Below, piece by piece: positions 14,746-22,588 of a stretch of 64,000 nucleotides of DNA. How positions within the stretch are numbered: the first letter of the stretch is position 1; every line of letters begins with the position of its first letter. The stretch is from positions 2,807,001 to 2,871,000 of the forward strand of contig NZ_CP104002.1 in assembly GCF_029201565.1 (NCBI RefSeq), written 5' to 3'. Position numbers and translations under genes: made by a program. This stretch comes from Devosia sp. SD17-2. Its GTDB lineage: Bacteria; Pseudomonadota; Alphaproteobacteria; Rhizobiales; Devosiaceae. The notes beneath the pieces are model-generated. The model did no database searches, was not told the origin of the DNA, and saw nothing but the letters and a program-made list of their open reading frames with translations.

Positions 14746-15476
14746 GCCACTTTCCTCGCTGGTTCCTCGAATGTTCCGACCTGTGAGACAAGTCCGTCGC
14801 TATTCGTATTAATTACAGTGACCGGCGACACACCTGTCTCACGGCCCTTTAGTCGGTAATATTTGGCCCGGCTCATCTCCAGCGTCTCCCACGGCTTCTG
14901 GGCTGACAGTGAGCTCTCCAGGTATGTTTGCCGGTCGACGCGCCCTTCGGCGCGACGCCTCTCCGCCTGCCGTTGTTTATCCCTCTCTCGTTTGGCATCC
15001 GCGGCTGTGGCCAAACGCTGTTCTTTGGTCACGTCATATGCACCGATCGTGCGCAGCCCGAGCGCTTGACGCTCGGCGGCTGACACGTAGATCATGGTGG
15101 CCACATGGTCGGCGCCCGCTGGCTTTTGGCGCCATCCCTCCTGCAACACGATCCGGTCAATTTCGGCGGCTGGTGCCCACGGCATCCAGCGCCGCGACCA
15201 GTGCACCAGATCCTGTGGTGTTTTCGATGCCTCCACCGCTCTGGCGTAAGCGAGGCACATGTCGACATCGTCGGTGTCGTATGGGTCTGGGATCAGCTTT
15301 CCATGCCGAGAGGTTATCACCCATTCGATCTCTCGGAGCCGCAGGAGCGGTAACGAGAACTGCCACTGGCTTTCGAACCGGTGTACGTCTTGGATGATCA
15401 CGCTGCCGTACATTACGCGACCAGTGGTGATCCCTTCCCGCCGCTGGTCGTAGCGCCTTTGCAGCTGCTCCCTCAT
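14742..15476 (-). CDS. Phage replication-region hypothetical protein
   Basis: The 244-residue product starts MREQLQRRYDQRREGI. Its C-terminal half has VSAAERQALGLRTIGAYDVT, a strongly basic helix with many Arg/Lys/Glu, then QKPWETLEMSRAKYYRLKGR, where the last part looks like a helix-turn-helix or homeodomain-like end. Such proteins are recurrent in the early region of rhizobial prophages. The function is unproven; a role in replication initiation is an inference from position. Confidence 0.6.
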   Translation of the reverse strand: MREQLQRRYDQRREGITTGRVMYGSVIIQDVHRFESQWQFSLPLLRLREIEWVITSRHGKLIPDPYDTDDVDMCLAYARAVEASKTPQDLVHWSRRWMPWAPAAEIDRIVLQEGWRQKPAGADHVATMIYVSAAERQALGLRTIGAYDVTKEQRLATAADAKRERDKQRQAERRRAEGRVDRQTYLESSLSAQKPWETLEMSRAKYYRLKGRETGVSPVTVINTNSDGLVSQVGTFEEPARKVA

Positions 15477-15697
15477 GAGGCCTGGGCCTCCATGCTGCGG
15501 CTGTAGAGGAACCGGCGCGCCGCCGGCAGTGTGGTCTCGGTGGCGAGATAGACGCCATCGGCGCCGAACATCTCAAAGCCCTTGGTGGTCTCATTGATGC
15601 TGCCGAGTGTGCGCGTGCCGACCGATACGGTTTCGGCCACGCGATGCACTGGTCTATTTGCTATCGGCCCCCGACGGGCTTTATATGAGCTTCGCAT
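15473..15697 (-). CDS. Small hypothetical phage protein
   Basis: The 74-residue product starts MRSSYKARRGPIANRPV and contains GTRTLGSINETTKGFEMFGA, then DGVYLATETTLPAARRFL; the GFEAFDAxGxxxGxF-like order is common in tiny phage early proteins. Its stop overlaps the next gene as ATGA. The start overlaps the 15661-15789 frame by 37 bases, so a later start codon is possible. Confidence 0.55.
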   Translation of the reverse strand: MRSSYKARRGPIANRPVHRVAETVSVGTRTLGSINETTKGFEMFGADGVYLATETTLPAARRFLYSRSMEAQAS

Positions 15698-15789
15698 ATC
15701 GCTTTCCTTTTCCGGATTCGGTGTGCAGGCATCGGGGACAGGACGCCAATCATGCTCCCCGATGCCGTTCCGTTGATTTCCATTTTCAT
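15661..15789 (-). CDS. 42-residue hypothetical protein
   Basis: The ATG at 15789 overlaps the stop of the AlpA-like gene as ATGA, the main support for translation. The product starts MKMEINGTASGSMIG and ends in a basic tail (HRIRKRKAICEAHIKPVGGR). Overlap with the next gene argues for caution. Confidence 0.4.
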   Translation of the reverse strand: MKMEINGTASGSMIGVLSPMPAHRIRKRKAICEAHIKPVGGR

Positions 15790-15989
15790 GCTGCTGCCCT
15801 TTCGGCCTCCCAGGCGACTATCTCTCGCTCGAGGAAGAGCCGGCGCCTGTTGACGACCATCGGCTTCGGAAAGCTGAGCTTCGGGTCCTGCAGCCACCGC
15901 CACAAAGTCATGTCAGAAATGCCGCCAAATCGGGCACGGACCTGATGCGCAGTAAGGTAACGACTCGCCTGAGTTTCCATGACCATCAT
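15786..15989 (-). CDS. AlpA-family excisionase/transcriptional regulator
   Basis: The 67-residue product has YLTAHQVRARFGGISDMTLW followed by RWLQDPKLSFPKP and VNRRRLFLEREIVAWE: this is the classic AlpA/MerR-like small regulator beside integrases (HTH, LSFPKP turn, R-rich wing, W near the end). It probably controls integrase expression or acts as an excisionase. AGGAGG precedes the cluster of three ATGs; the first (15989) is 11 bases away. It is transcribed in the same direction as the integrase but lies downstream of it. Confidence 0.8.
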   Translation of the reverse strand: MMVMETQASRYLTAHQVRARFGGISDMTLWRWLQDPKLSFPKPMVVNRRRLFLEREIVAWEAERAAA

Positions 15990-16146
15990 GGTTAGATCGA
16001 CCTCCTTTTCTTGGGAATAGAAAGAGCATTGGTCGATTTGCCGAAATGGGCAAGGCGAAAATGTTAGCCCTAGTAAGACGTTGTTATATAGAGATATTTC
16101 ACCTCTAAGTTACAAGTCGCTTAAAAATCACCAGAGCCAAAGACGA

Positions 16147-17430
16147 TCAGATCGACCTTCTATGGTCCGCCAGCGAAACAACGTGAGGCGAAGATCGATC
16201 AGCAGCTGCCAATACATAACTCGCCCAGGCAGTCAAGGCATGTTGCTTCTCGTCGAGATATTCAAACCGATTGTACGTTCGGGCAACGCCCCGAACGATT
16301 CCGGTGCGATGGTTCAATACCGCCTCGATCACGTGCGGCGATTGCCGAAGGCTCGCCAAGCCCGTTGCGCAGGTCCGGCGCAGGTCGTGCAAAGTCCATG
16401 GCGTCAACGCCTCGATCGGCTTCTTCCCTTCGCTCTCCGCCTCGCTCCGGGCCTCCTCCAACATCAGCGCATCGAGAACCGCCTTTGATTTGCTCCACCC
16501 GGCGCTGGGCACCTCACCATCGGTCGTAAATACAAACCGACTGGCATTGACCGGGGAAAGGGAGGCAAGCTCGCCAACGGCAGCCTGCGACAAGGGTACG
16601 GCATGCTCGCTGCCGTTCTTCACCCTGGCAGGCGGGATCGTCCAAAGCGGTGTCGAGGCGTCCAGGGCGAGCTCTGGCCATTCCATGCCACCCACCTCCA
16701 TGCGTCGCTGCCCAGTGAGCAGAAGCAGCCGGGCGCACACACCGAACCGCCCCGCCCTGCCCGTCGCTCGCCAGAACCATCGCAATTCATCATTGCTTAG
16801 CACCCGATCGCGTGTCCCTTCGTCGGCAGGCTTTCGCATGCCTATTGCTGGGCTCTGCTCGATCACCTCGGCCTCATCTACGCACCAGCGCAGAAACAGA
16901 CGCGCCAGCGAGAACACCCGGTTCGCCTGCACCGGGGCGCCGCGGTCGAGAATGCCGTTGACCAGCGCCTTGACGTCGGCGCGCGTGATGGTCTCGATCC
17001 TGCGCTTTCCCCATGCAGGACGGAGTTCGGTTTCGATCTGCTGTTTCATCAGTCGACTGGTCGAGGCCTTCTTGGCACCGACATGATGTTTGATGAACCT
17101 GGTGAGCAGCGCGTCTACATCGCGGGTCACGTCTGCAGCACGCGCCTTCGCAGCGCGGCGATCCTCGGCAGGGTCAGTGCCGCGCCGAATGTCTTGGCGC
17201 AAATCATTGGCTGTCTCGCGGGCTGTGGCCAGTGAGAATGTCGGATAGGTGCCGATCGTGAACTTCTTTGGCTTGCCGGTGATCGGTGAGCGATAACGAA
17301 AGCTCCACGACATCACGCCCGACGGTTGCACCACCAGGTAAAGGCCGGGCGCACTTCCGTCTGGCAACTCTAACCGTTTGTCTTGGGGTTTGAGGGCCTC
17401 TATGCCTCGAACTGTGAGCGGCTTCGCCAT
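16147..17430 (-). CDS. P4-type tyrosine integrase with DUF4102 arm-binding domain
   Basis: The ATG at 17430 has GGAG eight bases upstream; a GTG at 17469 is less likely. The 427-residue protein has an N-terminal DUF4102 arm-site domain (LTVRGIEALKPQDKRLELPD), a core-binding helical domain and a catalytic domain with Arg in LLTGQRRMEV, Lys in ARVKNG, HDLRR, His in LNHRTG and Tyr in ARTYNRF. It would integrate at the 3' end of tRNA-Arg(TCT), and the att copy lies 167 bases upstream of its start. A perfect inverted repeat at 17486-17504 stands in its promoter region. Confidence 0.92.
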   Translation of the reverse strand: MAKPLTVRGIEALKPQDKRLELPDGSAPGLYLVVQPSGVMSWSFRYRSPITGKPKKFTIGTYPTFSLATARETANDLRQDIRRGTDPAEDRRAAKARAADVTRDVDALLTRFIKHHVGAKKASTSRLMKQQIETELRPAWGKRRIETITRADVKALVNGILDRGAPVQANRVFSLARLFLRWCVDEAEVIEQSPAIGMRKPADEGTRDRVLSNDELRWFWRATGRAGRFGVCARLLLLTGQRRMEVGGMEWPELALDASTPLWTIPPARVKNGSEHAVPLSQAAVGELASLSPVNASRFVFTTDGEVPSAGWSKSKAVLDALMLEEARSEAESEGKKPIEALTPWTLHDLRRTCATGLASLRQSPHVIEAVLNHRTGIVRGVARTYNRFEYLDEKQHALTAWASYVLAAADRSSPHVVSLADHRRSI

Positions 17431-17485
17431 TCGCACTTCTCCATCTGGGGTAACGGCAGGGTAACCCACCGCACCGATAGAGAGT

Positions 17486-17504
17486 GATATTAACGATTAA
17501 TATC
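17486..17504. promoter_or_regulatory. Perfect 8-bp inverted repeat upstream of integrase
   Basis: GATATTAA (17486-17493) and TTAATATC (17497-17504) are separated by CGA. It lies about 56 bases upstream of the integrase ATG and within 100 bases of the att site. It could be an operator for an island repressor or an accessory excision site. Confidence 0.5.
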
Positions 17505-17596
17505 GATGGCAAACATAAAGAGAACAGGCTTAGTTTTTATAGCCTCTCGACAAGCATTCATTGTTATGATGTGTTATGCCGAGTTACATGGAGACA

Positions 17597-17646
17597 GCAG
17601 CCTTCTAAGCTGTTGGTCACAGGTTCGAATCCTGTCGGGATCGCCA
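17597..17646 (+). other. attR: duplicated 3' half of tRNA-Arg(TCT)
   Basis: Anticodon stem GCAGC/GCTGT closes loop CTTCTAA with anticodon TCT (17604-17606). A normal T-arm (ACAGG TTCGAAT CCTGT) and the 3' acceptor strand CGGGATC-G-CCA follow, ending at 17646. The matching 5' acceptor strand GATCCCG and a normal D-arm are absent before 17597, so this is not an intact gene but the core copied by integration at a tRNA 3' end. The intact tRNA-Arg is expected at the left end of the island. Confidence 0.8.
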
Positions 17647-17691
17647 ACTCTCTCCTTTAGTGCACGTCGCCAGACCTGATGCTGGCGTAGG

Positions 17692-18891
17692 TCAGACAAA
17701 CCAGATCCCGTTGCTCACTTCATCGGCCACATTGGCCTTGTTCTCCCCGCTTTCGGAGAACCCGATCAACATGTCGGCTCTTGAGAGCCCTTCGCTGAGC
17801 TGTCCTACCCAGTAGACATAGCCTTCGGCATCCGCATCGCGATTGAGCACGTTCGCATAAAGCAAGTCGGTGAATTCCCTGTCTGATGCAGTGGCGCCAT
17901 AAAGGGAGCGGAATTCGGACGAGCCAATGAAATTGCGGGCGATCTCCTGAAGCGTCGACCCACCGTCCTTTTCTACAATCCAGTAGCCCAGGCCGCTGAC
18001 ATCCGGCGCCCGGTCAAAGGCTGCCTGATAGAGCCGGTATGCCTGACCGGCATTTCCGTCGATATCGAAGGCCAGTGTTCCGTCGAGCAGCCGGACACGC
18101 TCAATATCGGTCAGCGTGAGACACTCGACGTTGCCGAACTGCAGGGTGATGGAGTCGCCATAAAAGGACAGATCGACAAGATCGAACTTTCTATAGCCAC
18201 GCTCGACCGTATCGAGGCCATCGGCCGATCCAGCCATAGTGTTGACGACACCAGTGAAATCGGATGAGGGATCAAGGAACTGATCCTGCGAGGAAGCGCC
18301 CCAGAATGTGCCGGAGAGCTTGTCGCCGCTCAAGGCCAGCGGCTTGAAAGACTGGCTGGAAATATCAAACTCGACCACTGAGCGATTGTAGAAACCGAAC
18401 AGGTCGGTCGCCGTCTTTGCCAGGCCAAAAAGGCTATTCGGGGTACCATCGAACGTTGTTGACTGCCCCCCACCATGCAAGTTCAGCGTTACAAGATCGC
18501 CGTTGTTCGCCGAGACAATGACATCGTCTCGAAAGACATAGATGTCACCGGCAGAGGTCGAGGAAAACCGACCAACCACACTGGTGGACTGGCTGGCGAT
18601 ATCGATCTGATAGAGATTACTGCCACCGGCCGCAAACAACCGTCCATCGCCTGAAAACTCAAGCGCGTTAATGTTTGACGCCGAGAAGCCCAGCACCAGA
18701 TTTTCGGCAACAGAATTTTCGCTGAGCGTCAGCCTGTAAAGGCCACTGAACGTTGATCCGTAAATTGCGCCGGAAGGATCGACAGCAATATCGGTGTAGG
18801 TATTTCGGGTCCTTGATATGACATCAACAACGCCCGTGTTCAGATTTACCGTACCCAACTCGCCTGCGGACGAAACAAAATACGCAATCAA
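17692..18891 (-). CDS. DUF4214 protein with N-terminal propeller-like region
   Basis: A TTG at 18891 preceded by GGGAGGGG is preferred (product starts with IAYFVSSAGELG); an ATG at 18906 is the alternative. The roughly 399-residue protein has repeating beta segments in the first half (LFAAGGSNLYQIDIAS and similar), reminiscent of a beta propeller, then a haemolysin-type linker and a C-terminal DUF4214 domain (AYRLYQAAFDRAPDVSGLGY, then EFTDLLYANVLNRDADAEGY). Such proteins without a signal peptide are usually exported by type I secretion. It is the first host gene after the island. Confidence 0.75.
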   Translation of the reverse strand: MIAYFVSSAGELGTVNLNTGVVDVISRTRNTYTDIAVDPSGAIYGSTFSGLYRLTLSENSVAENLVLGFSASNINALEFSGDGRLFAAGGSNLYQIDIASQSTSVVGRFSSTSAGDIYVFRDDVIVSANNGDLVTLNLHGGGQSTTFDGTPNSLFGLAKTATDLFGFYNRSVVEFDISSQSFKPLALSGDKLSGTFWGASSQDQFLDPSSDFTGVVNTMAGSADGLDTVERGYRKFDLVDLSFYGDSITLQFGNVECLTLTDIERVRLLDGTLAFDIDGNAGQAYRLYQAAFDRAPDVSGLGYWIVEKDGGSTLQEIARNFIGSSEFRSLYGATASDREFTDLLYANVLNRDADAEGYVYWVGQLSEGLSRADMLIGFSESGENKANVADEVSNGIWFV

Positions 18892-19358
18892 GCTGACCCC
18901 TCCCATACAAATCCAACAGGAACTCTCCTGCCTTCAGTTACCTCTGACAATCCTTGCAGAATAGCGCCCGCAATCCCTGTAATGTAATTATTGACTTTAA
19001 TGAATTTTCGACCAAAAGGTCCGACAGGCCAAGGGATTTCCGCCTTAGATTTCGAAGATCCATCTGGAAAGCAGATTGCCGCCTGCGTTCCTGTCCTTGG
19101 CCGCCTGGACGATTGCCGTTCCTTGATCGGCACCGTTACGCGACCTTGGGGTCGCTCTCACCACGGCCTGTTTCACCACCCCATCGCGGAACGGATTGCT
19201 CCCCTTACCGCGCTCGCGCCCGGTTTGAGCAAGTTCATTCTATTTCAGCCGGGCTCAAGAGCGGGGTTTTCCAAGAATCTGGGCAAGATTGGGGCGCCAT
19301 GCGGCGAAAGCTCGACTGAAGCGATCTAGTATCAGGCAACCTTCGTCAGGAGTTTTCA
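18892..19358. other. Intergenic region without a supported gene
   Basis: About 460 bases separate the divergent DUF4214 and rhodanese genes. Frames exist on both strands, but none has a good ribosome site or recognisable product. It presumably carries both promoters; no operator or hairpin was convincing. Confidence 0.5.
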
Positions 19359-20264
19359 ATGCGTTTCGCACCGATCTTCGCCGCTGCCGTCATGGTTGTC
19401 GCAGCCCCCGTCCTTGCCGTTGCGCAGGACGCCACGCCCCTCGTTACCGCCGAGTGGCTGAAGGCGCAGGCCGGTAACGAAAACCTCAAGATCATCGATA
19501 TCCGTGACAATATCGAAGGCACCGATCTCGGCGACCTTCCCTATATCGCCAATGCTGCCGTGGCTCCCTATGCATCTGCCGGCTGGCGCGTCGAGGTTCA
19601 GGGCGTTCCGGCCCAGATCCCGGCGCCCGAGCAGATTGCCGAGCTGATCGGCAGCCTCGGCGTTGACGGCGACGACCACGTGGTGATCGTGCCATGGGGC
19701 ACGGACTCCTCGGAGTTTGGTGGCGCGACCCGCGTCTACTGGACTTTCAAATATCTCGGCCATGACGCCGTTTCCATTCTCGACGGGGGCTGGCGCCAGT
19801 ATGACGCCCAGGGCGGCGAGCGCGTTGCCGAACGGGCAGCCGTGGCTGCGGCTGAATTCCCGGTGACGCTGCGTCCCGAGCTGCGCGCCACTACGGCGGA
19901 TGTGGAAGCCGCGCTGGCCTCCGGCGTCAAGCTCGTCGACGGTCGCCCCGAAGCGCAGTTCCTCGGCCAGTCCAAGAGCCCGATCGTGCGCATCGAAGGC
20001 ACCATTCCGGGCGCCGTCAACCTGCCCCACTCCACCGTTTACAGCGCCGAATACGCCAGCTTTGCGCTGCCGGAAACCGTTGCGACCCTGACCCAGGCGC
20101 TTGGCCTTGCCGCCGATGAAGAAAACATCGTTTTCTGCAACACCGGCCACTGGGCATCGATCATCTGGTTTGCCCTGCATGAAGTCGGCGGCAACGAGAA
20201 GACTGCCATGTACGATGGCTCGATGGCCGAATGGGCCGCCGATCCGTCCCGCCCGATCCAGTAA
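19359..20264 (+). CDS. Periplasmic two-domain rhodanese (thiosulfate sulfurtransferase)
   Basis: The 301-residue protein has a Sec signal peptide (MRFAPIFAAAVMVVAAPVLA, cleavage after VAQ), an N-terminal non-catalytic rhodanese domain (IIDIRDNIEG near residue 45) and a C-terminal catalytic one with the active-site loop FCNTGHWAS, Cys about residue 260. The family transfers sulfane sulfur from thiosulfate to an acceptor. Export to the periplasm and the following YeeE-type transporter suggest a role in thiosulfate handling before uptake. GGAG lies upstream of the ATG. A terminator hairpin separates it from the transporter gene. Confidence 0.88.
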   Translation: MRFAPIFAAAVMVVAAPVLAVAQDATPLVTAEWLKAQAGNENLKIIDIRDNIEGTDLGDLPYIANAAVAPYASAGWRVEVQGVPAQIPAPEQIAELIGSLGVDGDDHVVIVPWGTDSSEFGGATRVYWTFKYLGHDAVSILDGGWRQYDAQGGERVAERAAVAAAEFPVTLRPELRATTADVEAALASGVKLVDGRPEAQFLGQSKSPIVRIEGTIPGAVNLPHSTVYSAEYASFALPETVATLTQALGLAADEENIVFCNTGHWASIIWFALHEVGGNEKTAMYDGSMAEWAADPSRPIQ

Positions 20265-20291
20265 TTATCAGCCACAAGCATTTGTCATGAT

Positions 20292-20328
20292 CCCGGCTTT
20301 CGCGTTAACTCGCGACAGCCGGGGTTTT
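20292..20328 (+). terminator. Intrinsic terminator/attenuator between rhodanese and transporter
   Basis: CCCGGCT (20292-20298) pairs with AGCCGGG (20317-20323), with an inner CGCG/CGCG pair, and is followed by GTTTTC. It would reduce read-through into the transporter gene that starts 19 bases later, allowing unequal expression. Confidence 0.65.
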
Positions 20329-20346
20329 CATTGAGCCTAGATCCAT

Positions 20347-21561
20347 ATGACCGATATATCTGCCGCTGCTCCCAAATTTTTACCGCCGGCCATTCCTGAC
20401 CGGCTTCCGCTCATCGTCACTGCCGCCTTCCTGCTGCTGGGCTTTTTCGCTATCACCTGGCTGGTCGACCTGCGTCAGGGCGGGCTGTTCCTGATTGGTG
20501 GCGCCATGGGCGCGACGCTCTATCACGGCTCGTTCGGCTTTACCGGCGGCTGGAAGCGCATGGTGGTCGAGAAGCGCGGCCGTGGCATGCGGGCACAGAT
20601 GCTGACCATCGGCGTCGCAGCCCTTGCCATGATCCCGCTGGTGGCGGCTGGCAATATCGGTGGCCAGTCGATGGTCGCGGCCGCAGGCCCTGTCGGTGTC
20701 TCGGTGCTGCTGGGCGCGGCGATCTTCGGGCTCGGCATGCAACTGGGCGGCGGTTGTGGCTCGGGCACGCTGTTCACCGTTGGCGGCGGCTCAGCCCGCA
20801 TGCTGGTGACGCTGGTGTTCTTCATTATCGGTGCGCTGGTTGGCACGGCGCATCTGCCGTTCTGGCTCGAGCAGCCCAATATCGGCACGGTGAGCATTGG
20901 TGCTGAACTCGGCGTCGGTTTTGCCATTGCCGTCACCATTGCGGGTCTGGCGCTCGTGGCGCTGATCACCGCGCTGATTGAAAAGCGTGTGCACGGCAAT
21001 ATCGAGGCCGAGCCTGCTCCAGCGCGTCCAGGCTGGACCTGGATCCTCCGCGGCCCCTGGCCGCTGGTCGGCGCCGGTCTGATGCTGGCGCTGCTCAATG
21101 TCGCCACGCTGCTGCTGGCCGGCCATCCGTGGTCGATCACCTATGGCTTTGGCCTCTGGGGCGCCAAGATTGCCCAGGCTGTCGGCGTCGATGTCGCCAG
21201 CTGGGAATTCTGGACCTGGCCGGCCCAGGCGCAGGCGCTCAATTCGAGCGTGCTGGTCGACACGGTGTCGGTGATGGATTTTGGTCTGGTTCTTGGTGCG
21301 GCGCTGGCTGCGGCTATTGCCGGCAAATTCGCCCCGAAAGCCAAGCTGCCGCTTGGCTCGCTGCTCGCCGCCGTGGTCGGTGGCCTCCTGATGGGCTATG
21401 GCGCCCGCCTGTCGTTCGGCTGCAATATCGGCGCGCTGTTCTCGGGCATCGCTACGGGGAGCCTGCATGGGTGGCTGTGGTTTGCTGCCGCCTTCGTCGG
21501 TTCGTTCGGCGGCGTCGCCCTGCGTCCCGTTTTCGGTCTTGATGGATTTGCCAAGAAATGA
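20347..21561 (+). CDS. YeeE/YedE-family thiosulfate transporter (TsuA-like)
   Basis: The 404-residue protein has about ten membrane helices and two conserved Cys motifs, GGGCGSGTLF (Cys 137) and SFGCNIGALFSG (Cys 359), as in TsuA, where such Cys residues relay thiosulfate across the membrane. The two-fold motif arrangement reflects the internal repeat of the family. The gene follows a periplasmic rhodanese and overlaps the next gene by four bases. Selenite or another sulfur anion is a possible alternative substrate, but thiosulfate fits best. Confidence 0.85.
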   Translation: MTDISAAAPKFLPPAIPDRLPLIVTAAFLLLGFFAITWLVDLRQGGLFLIGGAMGATLYHGSFGFTGGWKRMVVEKRGRGMRAQMLTIGVAALAMIPLVAAGNIGGQSMVAAAGPVGVSVLLGAAIFGLGMQLGGGCGSGTLFTVGGGSARMLVTLVFFIIGALVGTAHLPFWLEQPNIGTVSIGAELGVGFAIAVTIAGLALVALITALIEKRVHGNIEAEPAPARPGWTWILRGPWPLVGAGLMLALLNVATLLLAGHPWSITYGFGLWGAKIAQAVGVDVASWEFWTWPAQAQALNSSVLVDTVSVMDFGLVLGAALAAAIAGKFAPKAKLPLGSLLAAVVGGLLMGYGARLSFGCNIGALFSGIATGSLHGWLWFAAAFVGSFGGVALRPVFGLDGFAKK

Positions 21562-21980
21562 GCCAGCGCAACACTCTTCTTTTCGGCGCTGCTCTGCTCG
21601 TCACCACTGCCGCCGTTGTCTATGACACCGTCGCCAATCCGATCCCGCCGCGCCCCGTCGCGCAGGCCCAGGCCGCTGCCGGCGGCGGCTCGCCCTGCTC
21701 TGCCGGTGCGTCGCCGTGTTCGGCAGGCGCATCCCCATGCGCGGCCGGTGCACCGGTTCGCGCCGCTCCGCCCCCACCGCCAGCCGCTGCCCCATGTGCA
21801 GCGGGCGCTCCGGCCCTCGCAGCTCCGCCGCCGCCCCCGGCGCAGCGGGCCGCTCCACCACCACCGCCGGCACAGCGTCCGGCTCCCGCCGCAGAAGCTC
21901 CGGCACTGCAGCCACCGCCGCCGCCGCCAGCGGTAAAGCCGGCTGGGCAGGAAGCGCCCGATCTGGTGGTCGCGCCCTGA
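21558..21980 (+). CDS. Membrane-anchored Pro/Ala-rich protein with Cys repeats
   Basis: The ATG at 21558 overlaps the transporter stop. The 140-residue product has one N-terminal hydrophobic segment (NTLLFGAALLVTTAAVVY) and then a Pro/Ala-rich tail with four PC[SA]AG units (SPCSAGASPCSAGASPCAAG, later PCAAGAP) and several runs of five or six Pro. The Cys repeats, in a thiosulfate-transport operon, suggest a periplasmic thiol carrier or metal-binding protein; this is inference. A junk frame is unlikely because the overlaps are exact on both sides. No family was recognised. Confidence 0.65.
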   Translation: MSQRNTLLFGAALLVTTAAVVYDTVANPIPPRPVAQAQAAAGGGSPCSAGASPCSAGASPCAAGAPVRAAPPPPPAAAPCAAGAPALAAPPPPPAQRAAPPPPPAQRPAPAAEAPALQPPPPPPAVKPAGQEAPDLVVAP

Positions 21981-22564
21981 TGACACAGGCGGCAGAGCGT
22001 GCACGGGCGGAAATGGCATTTTGCGAGGCAGTGCTCGCCAAGGACGGGCTAAGCGTCCTCAGCGAGACCCTGCGGGGCGCAGAGACCATCGATGCCTGGG
22101 CACACTATCCGCCCGAGGACGTGTTCGATCCGGCCAGCAATGCGCAGTGGTATTATCATTGCCACCCCGCAGAAGAGGGCAGTGTCGAACACGGCCATTT
22201 TCACTGCTTCCTGCGGCCAGAGGGGCCTACCGGCCCCATCCACCATCTCGCCGCGGTCGGCGTCGACGCCATGGGACGCCTGTTGCGGATTTTTACCGTC
22301 AACCAATGGGTGGTGGGCGACGAATGGGCGGCGGCCGACACGACAATCGCGGCCCTTGAACGGTTCGACGTGCAGATGCCGCGGCCAAACTATCTGGTCA
22401 ATCGCTGGCTGACGGCGGTGATCGTCGCCCATGAAGCCGAAATTGCGGAACTCATCCGGGAACGCGACCGGGTGCTCGATGCGCATGTATCGGCGACTGG
22501 TGTCCCGGCCCGCGAAGACCGCAGCCTTGAAGTGACCTCCGAACTGCAGATTGCCGGCGCGTAA
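21980..22564 (+). CDS. His-rich hypothetical protein (DUF6969-like)
   Basis: The ATG at 21980 shares a base with the upstream stop. The 194-residue soluble protein contains WYYHCHPAEEGSVEHGHFHC, a dense His/Cys/Glu cluster that could bind metal, then HHLAAVGVDAMG and FTVNQWVVGDEW, with an amphipathic C-terminal helix region. I associate this pattern with DUF6969, found next to YeeE genes, but that name is from memory. Position in the operon suggests a cytoplasmic partner for sulfur or metal handling. Confidence 0.65.
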   Translation: MTQAAERARAEMAFCEAVLAKDGLSVLSETLRGAETIDAWAHYPPEDVFDPASNAQWYYHCHPAEEGSVEHGHFHCFLRPEGPTGPIHHLAAVGVDAMGRLLRIFTVNQWVVGDEWAAADTTIAALERFDVQMPRPNYLVNRWLTAVIVAHEAEIAELIRERDRVLDAHVSATGVPAREDRSLEVTSELQIAGA

Positions 22565-22588
22565 GCATCAGGCTGGCACGTCGATAGC

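Larger units (their letters stand above)
1..17646. mobile_element. Integrated, probably defective prophage (left end outside window)
   Basis: The segment is bounded on the right by a P4-type integrase and a duplicated 3' half of tRNA-Arg(TCT) ending at 17646. It contains a tape-measure gene, a DUF5681 gene, an AlpA-like regulator, DUF6074-type small genes and many ATGA-overlapping short genes on the minus strand, which is phage organisation. Large terminase, portal, head and baseplate genes are not visible, so it is either degraded or a satellite-like element. The plus-strand genes between 574 and 7665 look like accessory cargo. The left end, and presumably the intact tRNA-Arg, lie before base 1. 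Confidence 0.8.

Noticed and set aside
17560..17646. Complete tRNA-Arg gene
   Set aside because: Anticodon, T-arm and 3' acceptor are perfect, but the 5' acceptor strand and D-arm do not fit, so it is an attachment-site copy rather than a functional tRNA.
18954..19329. Possible small plus-strand genes before the rhodanese gene
   Set aside because: Two overlapping frames of 112-121 codons exist, but neither has a ribosome site or plausible protein character.
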